Below are positions 1 to 11,900 of a stretch of 64,000 nucleotides of DNA, piece after piece (within the stretch, counting starts at the first letter, position 1; each line of letters begins with the position of its first letter). The notes beneath the pieces were generated by a model that was not told the origin of the DNA, ran no database searches, and was given only the letters and a program-made list of their open reading frames with translations. Source of the stretch: Cryptomeria japonica. Taxonomy: Eukaryota; Streptophyta; Pinopsida; Cupressales; Cupressaceae. The stretch is from positions 186,396,949 through 186,460,948 of the forward strand of contig NC_081411.1 of NCBI RefSeq assembly GCF_030272615.1, written 5' to 3'. The translations under genes and the position numbers were made by a program.

Positions 1-605
1 AAACTTTCTACACGTCGAAAAGGGTTTTTCCATCTCTATGAATAAAGCTTAATTCTAGAAGTATAAATATGCACTTGTTTCCTACACATAGAAAGAAAGG
101 TAAATGTTGGGAATAGGGGTTTGTCTTCATATCAAACGCCAATTTTGGAATTAACCAAGTGGTTGAAATAATGTAAATGAAATGATTAAAAGTAGAGATC
201 CTCCTCTTTGAGGGGGTGTTGAATTCAATGAAATTGAAATGCTTATACCTACTTGTGAAGTTTTTCTTGCCTCCACATGGAATTAGGGTTTCATGAAGTA
301 GAATGTTGTTCCCCTCTTCAATGCTTAAAATATTGTCTCTATTGCTACTTCAAAGCTTGAAGGAAGATTGAAAGTGCTAAATTTCTCTTGAATGCTTGAT
401 CTCTTGAATGCCCGAATGCTTGATTGAATTATCATGATCACATGTGTTCATTCAAATGAGAGGGGAAATCCCTCTTATATACTTGAAACTGGAATTAGTT
501 GACTGATTATCTGACAAGATGACATAGGGGAGATTTTCCCGCTCTAATTTGAGATAGGCCAAAGGGAGAGACCCCAAAATAGGTCCCAAATAGGGGATCC
601 CAGGG
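1..605 (-). mobile_element. Remnant of gypsy (G3) 3' LTR
   Basis: This stretch matches, on the same strand, the LTR at 14180-15377. For example, the block 'gaaaagggtttttccatctc' occurs at both places, followed by the same series of short blocks ending in 'aataggggatcccaggg'. In a minus-strand element the low-coordinate LTR is the 3' LTR. The match stops near 600-612 and gag-type sequence begins at once, so the U3 start, polypurine tract and all of pol are missing. The other end lies outside the window. Confidence 0.8.
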
Positions 606-664
606 TGCCACAATTGCGGAAAGGAAGTAAACTCAATTAAACAAAGTTTATACCTAATGTAATT

Positions 665-1102
665 TTATAAATTAGCAATGGAAATATTTTGAATGTCTTG
701 ATCAAGTGCAAGAAAACAAATCTGAGAATACAAATACTTATATCTACCAATAAAATCAATCACTTTTTCTTTAACACCTTGTTTACACTGCATTAAATCA
801 GTCAAAGTAACTTTAGGACCAAATTTATTATGAAATTGTTGAATAAAAGTATTAGTGAGTTGTTGAAAAGAAGTAACAGAATAAGGAGGCAAAGAACAAT
901 ACCATTGCAAAGCTTTGTCCCTTAATGTTCTAGTAAACAATTTTGCTAACAACCTTTGATCATGAGAAAAGTCACTACACAAAGTTTGGAATGTTTTAAC
1001 ATGAGTTAAAGGATTACCTTTTCCATTATAAAGTTCCATTTGATGGACTTCTACATGTTTAGGTGGGACAACTCTAACAATGTCATGAGATAATGGGCTC
1101 AT
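665..1102 (-). pseudogene. Gypsy G3 gag, C-terminal part
   Basis: The minus-strand translation carries a Retrotrans_gag-type capsid pattern: 'ELYNGKGNPLTHVKTFQ', then 'DQRLLAKLFTRTLRDKALQW' and 'FQQLTNTFIQQF'. The frame is open here, but the N-terminal part lies about 11 kb away at 12120-13084 because copia-1 inserted between them at 1102/1103. The same family occurs at 33735-34073 (element G1). No zinc knuckle, protease or pol follows, because the element has a deletion ending near 610. Assignment to Ty3/gypsy rests on the capsid motif and neighbouring LTR. Subfamily is not determined. Confidence 0.8.
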
Positions 1103-2797
1103 TGTTGGCATTTGACATAAATTATGCACATGAGATGATGCAGTTGAAGGATGGTGATTGAACCAGTAGAAGATAAAAGACTGAGATTTTGTGGTTAGAT
1201 GACATGATCAATTATTTGTTTTGTCATTGATGGCAACTAATCTCAAATAATTGTTAGTGATGTTCCTGATGTTTTGGTTTGTCATTTAAGTGATTTGGTT
1301 TACTGGAGATAGGGTTTACCGACAAAGAACATAAGACTGTGAAATAGGACTTTAACCAGTAAAGCAAAGATGTTTTGGTTTAATCGGGTGATCGGTGATG
1401 ACTAGTGATTTGTGGTTTGAAATATAAGCTTGTATGATGGATTTGAGTATGTGACCAGAATCATATCCTGTGATGTTTACCGGAAGGCATGTTTCAGATT
1501 CCTGATGAAGTTTTGTTAGGGTTTTAGTAGGGTTTAAGGACCGATGATGAAATCAATCAAGCGGTAATGGTTTTGGATATGGTGATGATTGATGATGAGT
1601 CTATGTGATATTGGTAACATGACAAAACTTGCGTGGAAGATTTGATTGCTGTTTTGGCATGAAGTAAGGAAGAATTTCTTGGGAAACAGTGAATTGCTTC
1701 GGAGAATTTTTTGAGGTTTTTGAATTTGTTACAGATTGATTTTTTGTGATGAGTTATGATCAACCAGTGATTGATATTGATTTGTAATTTGATATAATGA
1801 TCTCTATATTGATTAGATGATCTCTTATGATTTGTATTGTAAATTCATGATGTAATTAGGGTTTATTGGATGACCTAGTTGAGATGGTTATTTAGGATGA
1901 CACAGTTGATTTTTTATGTGTTGGTAGTCTTAGTAGAATGTGTTGAGCCATCCAAGAGAAGATTGAATTCTTTATGAGAGTTGCAGAGAGTAGAGCATAA
2001 TTGGATCTGATTTAGCAAGCTGAGAAGTGCATGTAACACATCATTTTTTCACTGTTGTTCCCTAACAATTACAACAGGTTAAATCTCTTAATCGGGTTGG
2101 TCCTAATAGGCCTTAAACATTTAAGTCCCCTAACAGGGTAACTCTCAAAAAGAGTGGTAAATCCTCTCATGAGGTTGATCCTAACAGGCCATCAAGTTCC
2201 TAATCGGGCTGCTAGGTAGATCCCTTAACTGAGTGACTCCTAATAGGGTCTTCTCCTAATAGGGTGCATTATAAGCTCCTAATAGGCTAAGCTCCTAATA
2301 GGACATACTTCAAAAGAGTACAAATTTTAGTGGGTACTAACTCCCACCATGGTTTTTTCCCATTTGGGTTTCCACGTAAAAAAAATATGGTGTTCATGTG
2401 TGGAATGCTTTCCATTTGATGATATTATTTATATTCCATTTCATGTATTATTTTTGATTACAGGTTATGATATTTTATTAGAAGTTTACCAAAGGATACT
2501 GGTACTAATAATAGTTGGTAGAGAAAGTATTTGATTTGATAAGAGAAGGTTAATGAGTTGAAAAATGATCAAAGTTATCTGATTACTTGAAGTGGTGGAA
2601 GATTTGATTGGTGTGGTGAATAATTTGATTAATAAATTTGCAAGTAAATATTTTGATCTGATAAGAGAGTTGGTTTATGTGTTGAATGATTTCAGATCTA
2701 ATATAAGTTTTATTTGTAGTTAAAAGCTCTGATTACTGCTAATACTAATTCACACCGCCCCCCTCTCAGTATTAGGTAGATCCTCATAGAATTAAGA
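1103..2797 (+). repeat. 5' LTR of copia-1
   Basis: A 1,695-bp direct repeat of 8959-12119 (the latter minus its solo LTR insert). It starts TGTTGG and should end in CA; here the last bases are GA, while the 3' LTR keeps CA. Near 2077-2330 it holds a cluster of degenerate CCTAATAGG/CTAACAGGG blocks, followed by the conserved 'CCCATTTGGGTTTCCACG' stretch seen in the other copia LTRs of the window. The ORF at 2349-2534 lies in this LTR and is not a gene. Confidence 0.9.
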
Positions 2798-2812
2798 ATT
2801 GGTACCAGAGCA
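2798..2812 (+). other. Primer binding site of copia-1
   Basis: ATTGGTACCAGAGC directly follows the 5' LTR. It is one base away from the usual plant copia PBS TTGGTATCAGAGC, which pairs with the 3' end of initiator tRNA-Met. Confidence 0.85.
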
Positions 2813-2871
2813 TTGGTCCTTTATGTGCACAAAGCCTAACCGCTTGAGGAAAAGATTCTGAGGTATTCAAG

Positions 2872-3609
2872 ATGATGAAGAAAGAGGTTCCCAAGTTTAA
2901 CAAGGATAACTAAAAGATCTAGAAGGATAGATTGAAGATCTACATAAATGGTCTTGGTGTACAATATTGGAAGCAAGTTGAAACAAAATATGTTGCTCCT
3001 ACTACCGCTCCCTTAATGGCAGATGAACTCAAAGAGTAGCAAGAGAATATGCAAGCCTTAGAAGCTATTGTAAGTACTTTATCCGATTCAGAATATATTG
3101 ATGTTTAAGGATTGGAAATTGCAGGTGAGGTTTGGGAAAAGTTAGAAGCAATCTATGAAGGAGATGAGCATGTACAAAGAGCCAAGGAAGAAAGCCTAAG
3201 AGAAAAATTTGATGATATGAGAATGCAAGAAGGAGAGAATATTGCACAGTATGGTTAGAGAATCAAATAAGTTGTTGGTAGCATAAAAGGTTGTTGGTGG
3301 TAAAATAGATGATGATGCAATGGTAAGTAAAATGCTCAAAACTCTTCTACCTCAGTATGTTATAAGAGTATCTGCAATCCAAGAATTTAGATCTATTTCA
3401 AAGGATAAAGTTACTGTTGATTCTTTAATTGGTAAGCTAACTACTTTTGAGCTTAATAGTTTCGACAACAATGTTACTAAACCTAGTGAATCTACCTTTA
3501 AAGCTTCTGTTACTGGTTCATCTACTAGGAAGGAAAATATATATGTCAAAATCATGAGTACAAGACAAGTCATGGAAGTAACCAGGGAAATGAAGACAAT
3601 GAAGATCAT
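2872..3609 (+). pseudogene. Copia-1 gag (UBN2-type), broken
   Basis: Reading from the ATG at 2872 gives a copia gag start ('KKEVPKFNKDN') with stops after about 13 and 15 codons and more further on. Recognisable UBN2-type pieces follow: 'AGEVWEKLEAIYEGDEHVQR' and 'REKFDDMRMQEGENIAQYG'. A second open stretch starts at 3320 with 'KMLKTLLPQYVIRVSAIQEF'. The same family is found in copia-2 (22707-23042, minus strand). The number of stops shows it no longer makes capsid. Confidence 0.82.
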
Positions 3610-4113
3610 GTGATGGAACTTGAGGCACTATTGGCAAAAATATTTCCAAGAGGCACTAGTAAGTATAAAGGAAAGCTACCTTTGAGGTGTTTCTCTTGTA
3701 GCATAATTGGTCATATTGCTACTAATTGCCCTAATGCTGACAAAAAGGAGAAATTTAGAAAATATAAAGGAAAAGGCAAAAAGCAATATTATGTTGCAAT
3801 AGATGAAGGTGTGACCGATAAAGAATCTGAAGCTGATGAAGACAATGAAGAGATAGTGTTTGTAGCCATGAAGGAGAAACTGTTAGATGAAAAGGCACTA
3901 GTATCTCATATGGAGAATAATGATGAATGGATTATAGATAATGGTTTCTCACACCACATAATTGGAGACATGAGTAAGTTCATTACCCTTGATGAATTTG
4001 ATGGAGGTGTTGTTATATTTGGAAATAACTCTCCCTGCATGGTGAAAGCTAAAGGTTCTCTTTCTCTAAATGGGAAGAGTAATGCTGATGATGTGTTTTG
4101 GGTTAATGTCTAA
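3610..4113 (+). pseudogene. Copia-1 zinc knuckle and protease segment
   Basis: The 167-residue open stretch has a CCHC knuckle at residues 27-40 (C-F-S-C-x4-H-x4-C), a lysine-rich linker, an acidic patch, and then a retropepsin region with 'WIIDNGFSHH'. In copia elements this motif is normally D-S-G, as in copia-2 of this window ('WIIDSGCSHHMTGD'). Here S is replaced by N, so the active-site triplet is altered. The zinc knuckle binds the RNA genome in live elements and the protease cleaves the polyprotein. The segment is a fragment of one gag-pol polyprotein. Confidence 0.85.
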
Positions 4114-4848
4114 AGCATAATATTTTAAGTGTTGGTCAACTTAATGATAAAGGTTATTTGATTGAGTTTAAAAATGGAGTCTGTAGAATTCTTGGAGGTA
4201 ATGGTGAACTGATTGCTACTGAGAAGAAAACTAGAGGTAACCTATTCCATTTGAATAGTAATGTTAATAATTGTCTGGTTGCAAGAATGGAAGAAAACTG
4301 GTTGTGACATAAGAGATGTTATCATGTTAATTTTGATAATTTGGTTAAAGTAAGTCAAGTGTTGTAAGAGGATTGCCACAAATTGTTAAACCAAATAATG
4401 TGATATGCAAAGATTGTCAAATTGGTAAGATGACCTCTATTTCTTTCAAAAGCAAGAATTATACTTCTGAGAATATTTTAGATTTGGTACATACTGATCT
4501 TTGGGGCCCTATGAGAAAAATAGTTATTATGGTGATAGGTATTTTATGCTGTTCACCGATGACTATTCTAAAATGTTGTGGGTGACATTTTTGAAGGAAA
4601 AATTAGAAGCATTTAGTAAATTTAAATCATTTAAAACTCTGGTTGAGAATGAAATCAATAAGAACTTGAAATGTTTAAGATCAGATCGGGGAGGTGAATT
4701 AAGATCTGATGAATTTGTTAAGTATTGTGATGAATAGGGTATCAAGAGATAGATGTTAGCTCCGAGGACACCACATCAAAATGGCATAGTAGAGAGGATG
4801 AATAGAACAATAATTAATGCTGCTAGGACCATGTTATTACAAGGTGAT
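4114..4848 (+). pseudogene. Copia-1 integrase, N-terminal part and catalytic core
   Basis: The pre-integrase motif ('FKNGVCRILGGNGELIA', then a histidine-rich piece) is followed by the integrase core. All three acidic catalytic positions can be seen: D in 'FTDDYSK' (near 4555), D in 'LRSDRGGE' (near 4680) and E in 'HQNGIVERMNRT' (near 4775-4810). Stops and frameshifts occur at about 4305, 4365, 4500 and 4737. The core is cut at 4853 by a minus-strand solo LTR and the coding sequence resumes at 6426. Confidence 0.85.
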
Positions 4849-4853
4849 GTATC

Positions 4854-6420
4854 TGATAACTCAAAGATGAACGAATAGTACCAAACCGGTACTGAGAGGG
4901 GGGGGGTGAATCAGTACAGACAAAAATACAGTCCAAAACCGGTTTGACAACAAATACTCCAAATGACTGGCAAACAGTGATACTGGTTGAAACAAAGTGC
5001 AACCGGTAAGACCCAGAACAACTAAAACAATCATAAACCAGTTACTCACTAAGCTTTCCTCTTAGCTCAATACTATAGCACCATTACACCCTCATGCATG
5101 AACAGGTAAACTATCATTAGATCTTCACAATAGTTAGTTCAATATGTTTTATAGACAGGCATAAAACACAAAACCATCATCTGCTCAACAGGTACTAACA
5201 AAGCATCACAAGATAAAAGCATCTCACATGACACACATATTTTTCATGTGGAAACCCAACTGGGAAAAACCACGATGGGGATGAATACCCACAAGCTGCT
5301 TTTTGAACTCTTTAGAAGTTCGCTCTATTAGGAGCCTTGTCTGGTTAAAGACATTACAATAGGTTCTGTTAGAAACCGATCCTGTTAGGGATCACTCGGT
5401 TAAGTGATGGCTATAATACCTGGTTAAGGGTCAACCCTGGTTAGGGTTACCTTGTTAGAGGATTTAAAGAACTCAATAGCTAAAGGATCTCTAGAGTTCT
5501 ATAGCTTCTCAAAACTCAATAACTTCGAGTTACCTTGTTAAGGGATTTGTATCAAGCCAGTTAAGGCTACCCTGTTAAGGGATTTCACAACTGTTGAAGT
5601 AGTTAAAGATCAATAGGAATTACAATGATCTGATAACAACACTCAATGCTAATGCAGATCCATTTTGGCTCCTCTTCACCTTCTGCACATTCACTTGTAG
5701 GTATCTCTTCTCTCCTTTGGTCTGGCAAGAATCACGTATCACTTCCCTTGGATACACACATACATCTTTTGCCAACAACCTTAGAAAGAAACACAACATC
5801 GACCTTATAGGACATAGACAGGTTGGTAGCAAAAACCCTAAACCCTAAACCTATTAGGTTAAGCAATTCAAGCGGTTCAATCCTGACCGTTGAATCATAC
5901 TGCATTAAATGCAACAATCTTGAATCGATCTCAAGACATTCTCCATCATCCATTATCCACCGATTTCATGGCGGCTAATAACCCATCACGCGTTATCACT
6001 GTTTGACAAACTTTGCACATTCCCAAGGTAGATAGGGATAGTCTTCTTCATGCAAGATCCTTCACGCGCACAGGGCTTATGTGGCAACACGATCTGTTCT
6101 CCATTATATTGTTGACTCATCACACAGAGATCACCGATTGAGTCACACAGGCTTGAGATACTCCAACCGAAAATCCTAAAGTGGAAACTACCTACCAACT
6201 GGTAGTCATACAATGCTTCCATGTGCCGGTTCCCATAACTACATGCCGGTTCACCTTGAGCAAATATACCGCTTCACTTTGGCATATATAATAGTTCACA
6301 CATATGTTGGTTCTCTCTTCTCACATATCACATATGCCGATTCATTTCATATCACATATTGACATCAATGACAACATACACTATCATTATGTCCTTATAC
6401 TAGTTCACATAATGCCAACA
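4854..6420 (-). mobile_element. Solo LTR of a copia element, inserted in copia-1 integrase
   Basis: The 1,567-bp segment begins TGATAACTC and ends AATGCCAACA. It is flanked by perfect 5-bp duplications GTATC at 4849-4853 and 6421-6425. Removing the segment and one GTATC restores the integrase frame across the junction. On the minus strand it starts TGTTGGCATTATG, like other copia LTRs here, and carries the same degenerate 'CCTGTTAAGGG' blocks (5330-5590) and the conserved G-rich 'GAGAGGGGGGG' end. No internal region is present, so it is a solo LTR formed by LTR-LTR recombination. ORFs inside it are chance. Confidence 0.92.
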
Positions 6421-6425
6421 GTATC

Positions 6426-7004
6426 CAAAAAAAATTGGAGAGAAATGGTTAGTACTGTTTTATATACTTTAAATCGGGCATTAGTGAAGAGAGGCAACAA
6501 TAAGACACCCTATGAGCTATGGTATGGAAAAACTTCTTGTATAAGTTATTTAAAATTTTTTGGAAGTCAATGTTTTATTAAGAAAGATAATTACACTGAG
6601 AAATTTGATGCAAAATCTAATGAGGGAATCTTTCTTGGTTACTCTTCTAAGATTAAAGCATATAAATGTTACAATAAGAGAACTAAGAAAAATATTGAAA
6701 GTGCTAATGTAAAAGTTGATGATCTATCTGATAAGTCTGAAGGTACAAGCAGATCTGAACCTAATAATGATAATGAGGAGAAGATTGTAATTATTGAACC
6801 AGAAGCACAAAATAATGAAGAACCAACTAATGCAGAACTAAGTGCTCAACTGGTTAGCGATGACAATGAGGAAGAAAATGAAGAACCTGATGCAGAAGAT
6901 GTAGAACTAGCACAAGCAATATCGAGATATGTCATATTAAACCATTCACAAGAACAAATAATTAGTGATAAGAATGTAGGTGTACAAACCAAGAGAAAAA
7001 TCTG
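6426..7004 (+). pseudogene. Copia-1 integrase C-terminal part and linker
   Basis: The open frame continues the integrase after the solo LTR: 'NWREMVSTVLYTLNRALVK', 'NKTPYELWYGK' and 'EGIFLGYSSKIKAYKCYNKR', all conserved in copia integrase C-terminal domains. An acidic linker rich in N, E and D follows up to a stop at 7003. The first part of the longer open frame (6304-6420) is solo-LTR sequence, not protein of this element. Confidence 0.88.
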
Positions 7005-7059
7005 AGAGAATTCTTGTTTGATCTCTACATTGAACCCAAGTCAGTTAAAGAAGAATTGA

Positions 7060-8020
7060 AGGATGATGATTGGGTCAATGAAATGAATGAAGAATTAGAT
7101 AAAATTAAGAAGAATTAGACATGGTCACTTGTTCCTAGACTAGAGGATAAGAATGTAATTGGAACAAAATGGGTCTTTAGGAATAAGAATGAAAAATTGT
7201 AAGAAACAAGGCAAGGTTAGTCTGCAAAGGGTATGCACAGGAAGAAGGCGAGGATTATGGAGAGACATTTGCACTAGTTGCTAGATTAGAAGGAGTGAGA
7301 ATGTTGCTATTATTTGCTGCATATAAAGGTTTCAAATTCTACCAAATGGATGTCAAGTCAACCTTTTTTAATGGAATTATAGAAGAAGAGGTATACATTG
7401 AACAACTAGATGGATTCTCATTGACCGATGATAAAGATATGGTATGTAAATTGCATAAGGCACTATATGGTCTAAAGTAGGCACTGAGAGCATGGTATGA
7501 GAGATTATATGTACATTTGATCAAGATTAGATTCTAACGTACTAGTGAGGACAACAACATTTATCTGAAAATTGATGGAGACAAGATGTTGATAGCATAA
7601 GTGTTTGTAGATGACATAATCTTTGGTGGAAATGATGACTTGAGCATGGATTTTGTTGATGAAATGAAAAATGAATTTGAAATGTCTCTAATTGGTGAAA
7701 TAAAGTTCTTTATTGGCTTACAAGTCCAACAACTAGATGGTCGTATCTTTATTTGTCAAACCAAGTATATCAAAGAAGTGTTGAAGACTTTCGGTATGGA
7801 ACAATACAAACGGGTAGGAACATCAATGGTAATAGGCTGCAAGTTGACAAAGCAAGATGATTCCCCTACTGTTAGTGAAAAAGAGTACAGGTCTATGATT
7901 GGAAAGCTACACTATGTTGTTCATAGAAGAGTAGACATTGCTCATGTTGTTGGATTAGTGGCTAGATTTCAAAAAGAGCCTAGGGAGAGTCACATGGTGG
8001 CTGTGAAGATAATTTTTTGA
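7060..8020 (+). pseudogene. Copia-1 reverse transcriptase
   Basis: Pieces in shifted frames show the copia RT signature: '[13 protein letters not shown]' (near 7150), 'FKFYQMDVKSTFFNG' (the first catalytic aspartate, near 7345), 'EEEVYIEQLDGFSLTDDKDM', 'KALYGLK' followed by a stop, and 'FVDDIIFGG' (the YVDD-box equivalent, near 7600-7628). The last open part runs to 8018 with 'KEYRSMIGKLHYVVHRRVDI'. At least two frameshifts and several stops separate these pieces, so it is not functional. Confidence 0.88.
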
Positions 8021-8558
8021 TATCTAAAAGGCACACTAGACTATGGTTTAAGGTATCCTTATAAAGGAGGCTTTACTTTGGATGTTTTTACTGATGTTGA
8101 TTGGGCAAGTAATGTGGATGACCAGAAAAGCACAATCGGTGGAGCCTTTCTACTTGGAGGAAGATTAGTGGCATGGATGAGCAAGAAACAAACTTGTGTT
8201 TCTCAATCTATAGCTAAAGTAGAGTATGTAGCTGCATCCATGAATTGCATGCATGCCATATGGATGAGACATGTGCTAGAAGGATTCAAAATAGATATGT
8301 CCGAACTAGCGACTATTTATTGTGATAATACAAGTGCAATAAATATTTCTAAGAATCCTGTACTTCATGCTAGAACCAAGCACATTGAGTTGAAATATCA
8401 TTTCCTAAGGGAAAGAGTTCAAGAGAAATAGGTGAAGATAGAGTATGTGAAGAGTAAAGATCAGTTGGTGGATATCTTTACTAAACCCTTACCAAAGGCT
8501 ACCTTTGAGTATCTTATAGGTAGATTAGGGGTTAGACCCCTACCCCAGAAGAACTAAA
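8021..8558 (+). pseudogene. Copia-1 RNase H
   Basis: Follows RT directly, as in copia elements. Motifs: 'FTDVDWASNVDDQKSTIGG' (near 8090), 'SQSIAKVEYVAASMNCMHAI' (the usual 'STAEAEY' has become 'SIAKVEY', losing a conserved acidic position), 'IYCDNTSAINISKNPVLH' and 'RTKHIELKYHFLRE'. After a stop at 8429 the end of the polyprotein is still readable ('SKDQLVDIFTKPLPKATFEY') up to the terminal stop near 8556. Confidence 0.88.
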
Positions 8559-8958
8559 ATGCTTGAAATTCATCAATCCTATGGATTTCATGTTTATCTT
8601 TCACTAAGGATTGATGAAGGTGCAGGATACTCCTTTGGGGGAGTAAGTCTGATGTAAAGTTATGATTTTATGCTCTGATGGAATGTTCTGATTTGATTAG
8701 CATTGTGATGCATTCACACCTTTGGCATTGACGTTAAAGGGGGAGAGAAGTTGATGATCAGCCTTGCAGAGAAGAAAAAAATCATATATGGGAGAAGAAG
8801 CAGAAACAGATCAGATTAAAAGATGCATTGGTTAAGGGGGAGACGACAAAGATGATATACAGAACTAACAGATGATCTACCAACACCAAATTATGGATGA
8901 TGATGTTACTTTAATTATATATCTGATTAGTGTTGTCATCAATGCCAAAGGGGGAGAA
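8559..8958 (+). other. Copia-1 3' untranslated segment with polypurine tract
   Basis: About 400 bp without coding potential between the pol stop and the 3' LTR. It contains several short purine tracts ('ctttgggggagtaag', 'taaagggggagag', 'taagggggagac'). The last one, CAAAGGGGGAGAA at 8946-8958, directly touches the 3' LTR and is the plus-strand priming PPT. Confidence 0.8.
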
Positions 8959-11900
8959 TGTTGGCATTTGGCATAACTGATGCAAATGAGATGATGCAGG
9001 TGATGTAGTTGAAGGATGGTGACTGAATCAGTAGAAGATAGAAGACTAAGTGTAGTCACATAAATCTATCCACTTAATTAAATGAATATTTACTATTTAT
9101 TTGATTATTTAACCATCAATAATCAGTTAATGAAATTAATATTTAATTAATTTCATCCTCAAGCTCTTCTCCTATTAATTAAATAAATTATTCAATTTAT
9201 TTAAATTAATTCATTAAGCCACACTCTAAATCAATTAAATGAATAAAGCATATTTATTTGATTTAACCCCCTTTCCTCACTTAAATAAATAATAAAATAT
9301 TTATTTAAATCCCTAAACTACCCCCCCCACTTGCATTCTCCTACCAATGCAAGTTGCACCAATTTTGGTTGAAATAAAGTAGTTTTATTTTAATTAAAAT
9401 CCTATTTTCTCTCACCCACCAAACCCACTTGCATCCTAAACCCATTCTATATTCTTCTAAACCATTCCTAATTAGCCTAATTACCCTCCCTAAATATTGT
9501 CACATTCCTAAGAAACTTGAAGTCGCTTCTCAAAGCCTCAAAGTCTTTGAAAAGCATTAAAAGCTTTATGTCTTCAACAATTTAACCTCTAAAGTCTTCC
9601 AAACCATTAATGGTTCTTACATAACCATTTATAGCTCTTACATAACCATTAATGGTTAAACTCAACTCACCCACATGGTTCAAGACTTCCCCTCTAACTT
9701 AACCCTCATTTAACTCATGGGTCTCTTCAAGCATTCATTGCTTTGACCATGGTTATCCCCACTAACTCTTGCACAAGAGTTTATCCATTGGATAAAGGCA
9801 TTATTCATTGGATAAAGGCTTTATTCATTCAACTCAAGCCTAACCTTACCTCTCAAGGTAACCTTCATGTCATCTCAAGCATTTAATGCTTCTTCCCTCT
9901 CCTCTCAAGCCATTTCATGTTGACATTTGTCATCCTGGGATTGGGTTGAAAGCCCTCACATGGATCATAAACCCATCAATCCTGACCCTTGTTGAGATTG
10001 CTCAATCTCAACCATCCATTGCTCTATTTTTCCTATAAATAAAGTTCATTTCCTTCTCCAAAAGATCATCCAATCTAGAAATCTTGTATGAAAGCAATTT
10101 TCTTTGTTATTTTGGATAAAATTAACATAAATTAATTAGGTATTTTCTCATATTTAGCTTGTTTGCATTTGCACAATCTTTTATCTTCATTTTCATAATC
10201 TTGAATCTCCATAAGACATCCATAATAGTGCAAAAAGTTGAGGGCTACACTCATGTGGAACTTGGAGAGGAGAGGAACAAGGGAGGAGCAACTATGAGCA
10301 TGTTGGGGAGCATTTGGGAGGGTTTTGTGTCTTTCCTCCATTTTTGTGTGCTTTCTATAATTTGTTTGATATCTCTCTTGATATGCATGCTTAGGATTTT
10401 AGTTTCTTTCATCTTTCATTTTTTATTGCTACTAACAACACAAACGTTTGAATCTTATGTTTCTTGCATCCTTTTCAGCGTGCATCACTAAGATTTTGTG
10501 GTTAGATGACATGATCAATTATTTGTTTTGTCATTGATGGCAACTGATGTCAAATAATGATTACTGATGTTCCAGATATTTTGGTTTGTCATCTAAGTGA
10601 TTTGGTTTACTGGAGACATGGTTTACCAGCAAAGAACAAAAGACTATGAAATAGGACTTTAACTGGTAAAGTAGAGATGTTTTGGTTGAATCGGGTGATT
10701 GATCATGATTGGTGATTTGCGGTTTGAAATATAAGTTTGTATGATGGATTTGAGTATGTGACCAAAACCGTATCTTGTGATGTTTACCGAAAGGCATGTT
10801 TCAGATTTATGATAATGTTTTGCTAGGGTTTAAGGACCGGTGATGAAATCACTCAACCAGTAATGATTTTGGATATGGCGGTGATCGATGAGGAGTCTAT
10901 GTGATATTGATAACACAACACAACCCGTGTAAAATATTTTATTTCTATTTTGGCGTGAAGTAAGGAAGAATTTCTTGGGAAACAATGAATTACTTTGGAG
11001 AATGTTTTGAGGTTTTGACTTTGTTACAGATCGGATTTTTGTGATGAGTTATGATCAACCAATGGTTGATATTGCTTTGTAATTTGATGTAATGATCTGT
11101 ATATTGATCATATATGATCTCTTATGATTTGTATTGTAAATTCATGATGTAATTAGGGTTTATTGGCCGACCTAGTTCAGATGGTTATTTAGGATGACAC
11201 AGTTGATGTTTTATGTGTCGGTAGTCTTAGTAGAATGCATTGAGCCATCCAAGAGAAGATTGAAGTATGCCTGAGAGTTACAAAGTGTAGAGAATAACTG
11301 GATCTGATTTAGCAAGCTGAGAAGTGCATGTAACACATCATTTTTTCACTGTTGTTTCCTAACAGTTGCAACAGGTTAAATCCCTTAACTGGGTAGCTCC
11401 TAATAGGCCTTAAACATTTAAGTCCCCTAACAGGGAAGCTTTCAAAAGGAGTGGTAAATCCTCTCATGAGGTTGATCCTAACGGGTCATCAAGCTCCTAA
11501 TCAGGCTACTAGGTAAATCCCTTAACTAGGTGACTCCTAACAGGGTCTGCTCCTAACAGGGTGTATTGTAAGCTCATAACAAGGCGTATTGTAAGCTCCT
11601 AATAGGACATACTTCAAAAGAGTACAAATTTTAGTGGGTACTAACTCCCACCGTGGTTTTTTCCCATTTGGGTTTCCATGTCAAAAAATTATGGTGTTCA
11701 TGTGTGGAATGCTTTCCATGTGATGATATTGTTTATATTTCATTTCATGTTTAATTTTTTATTACCAGTTATGATATTTTATCAAAAGTTTACCAAAGGG
11801 TACCAGTACTGATAATAGTTGGTAGAGAAAGTATTTGATTTGATAAGAGAAAGTTAATGAGTTGGAAAATGATGAAAATTATCTAATTGCTTGAAGTGGT

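Noticed and set aside
5830-5855. Telomere-like CCCTAAACCCTAAACC
   Set aside because: Only two to three units, inside a solo LTR; too short for an interstitial telomere.
7010-7140. Possible second gene after the copia-1 integrase stop
   Set aside because: It is the frameshifted continuation of the same polyprotein (linker before RT).
10159-10491. 110-codon plus-strand ORF
   Set aside because: Lies within the solo LTR 9051-10487 and runs over its boundary; hydrophobic by composition with no domain.
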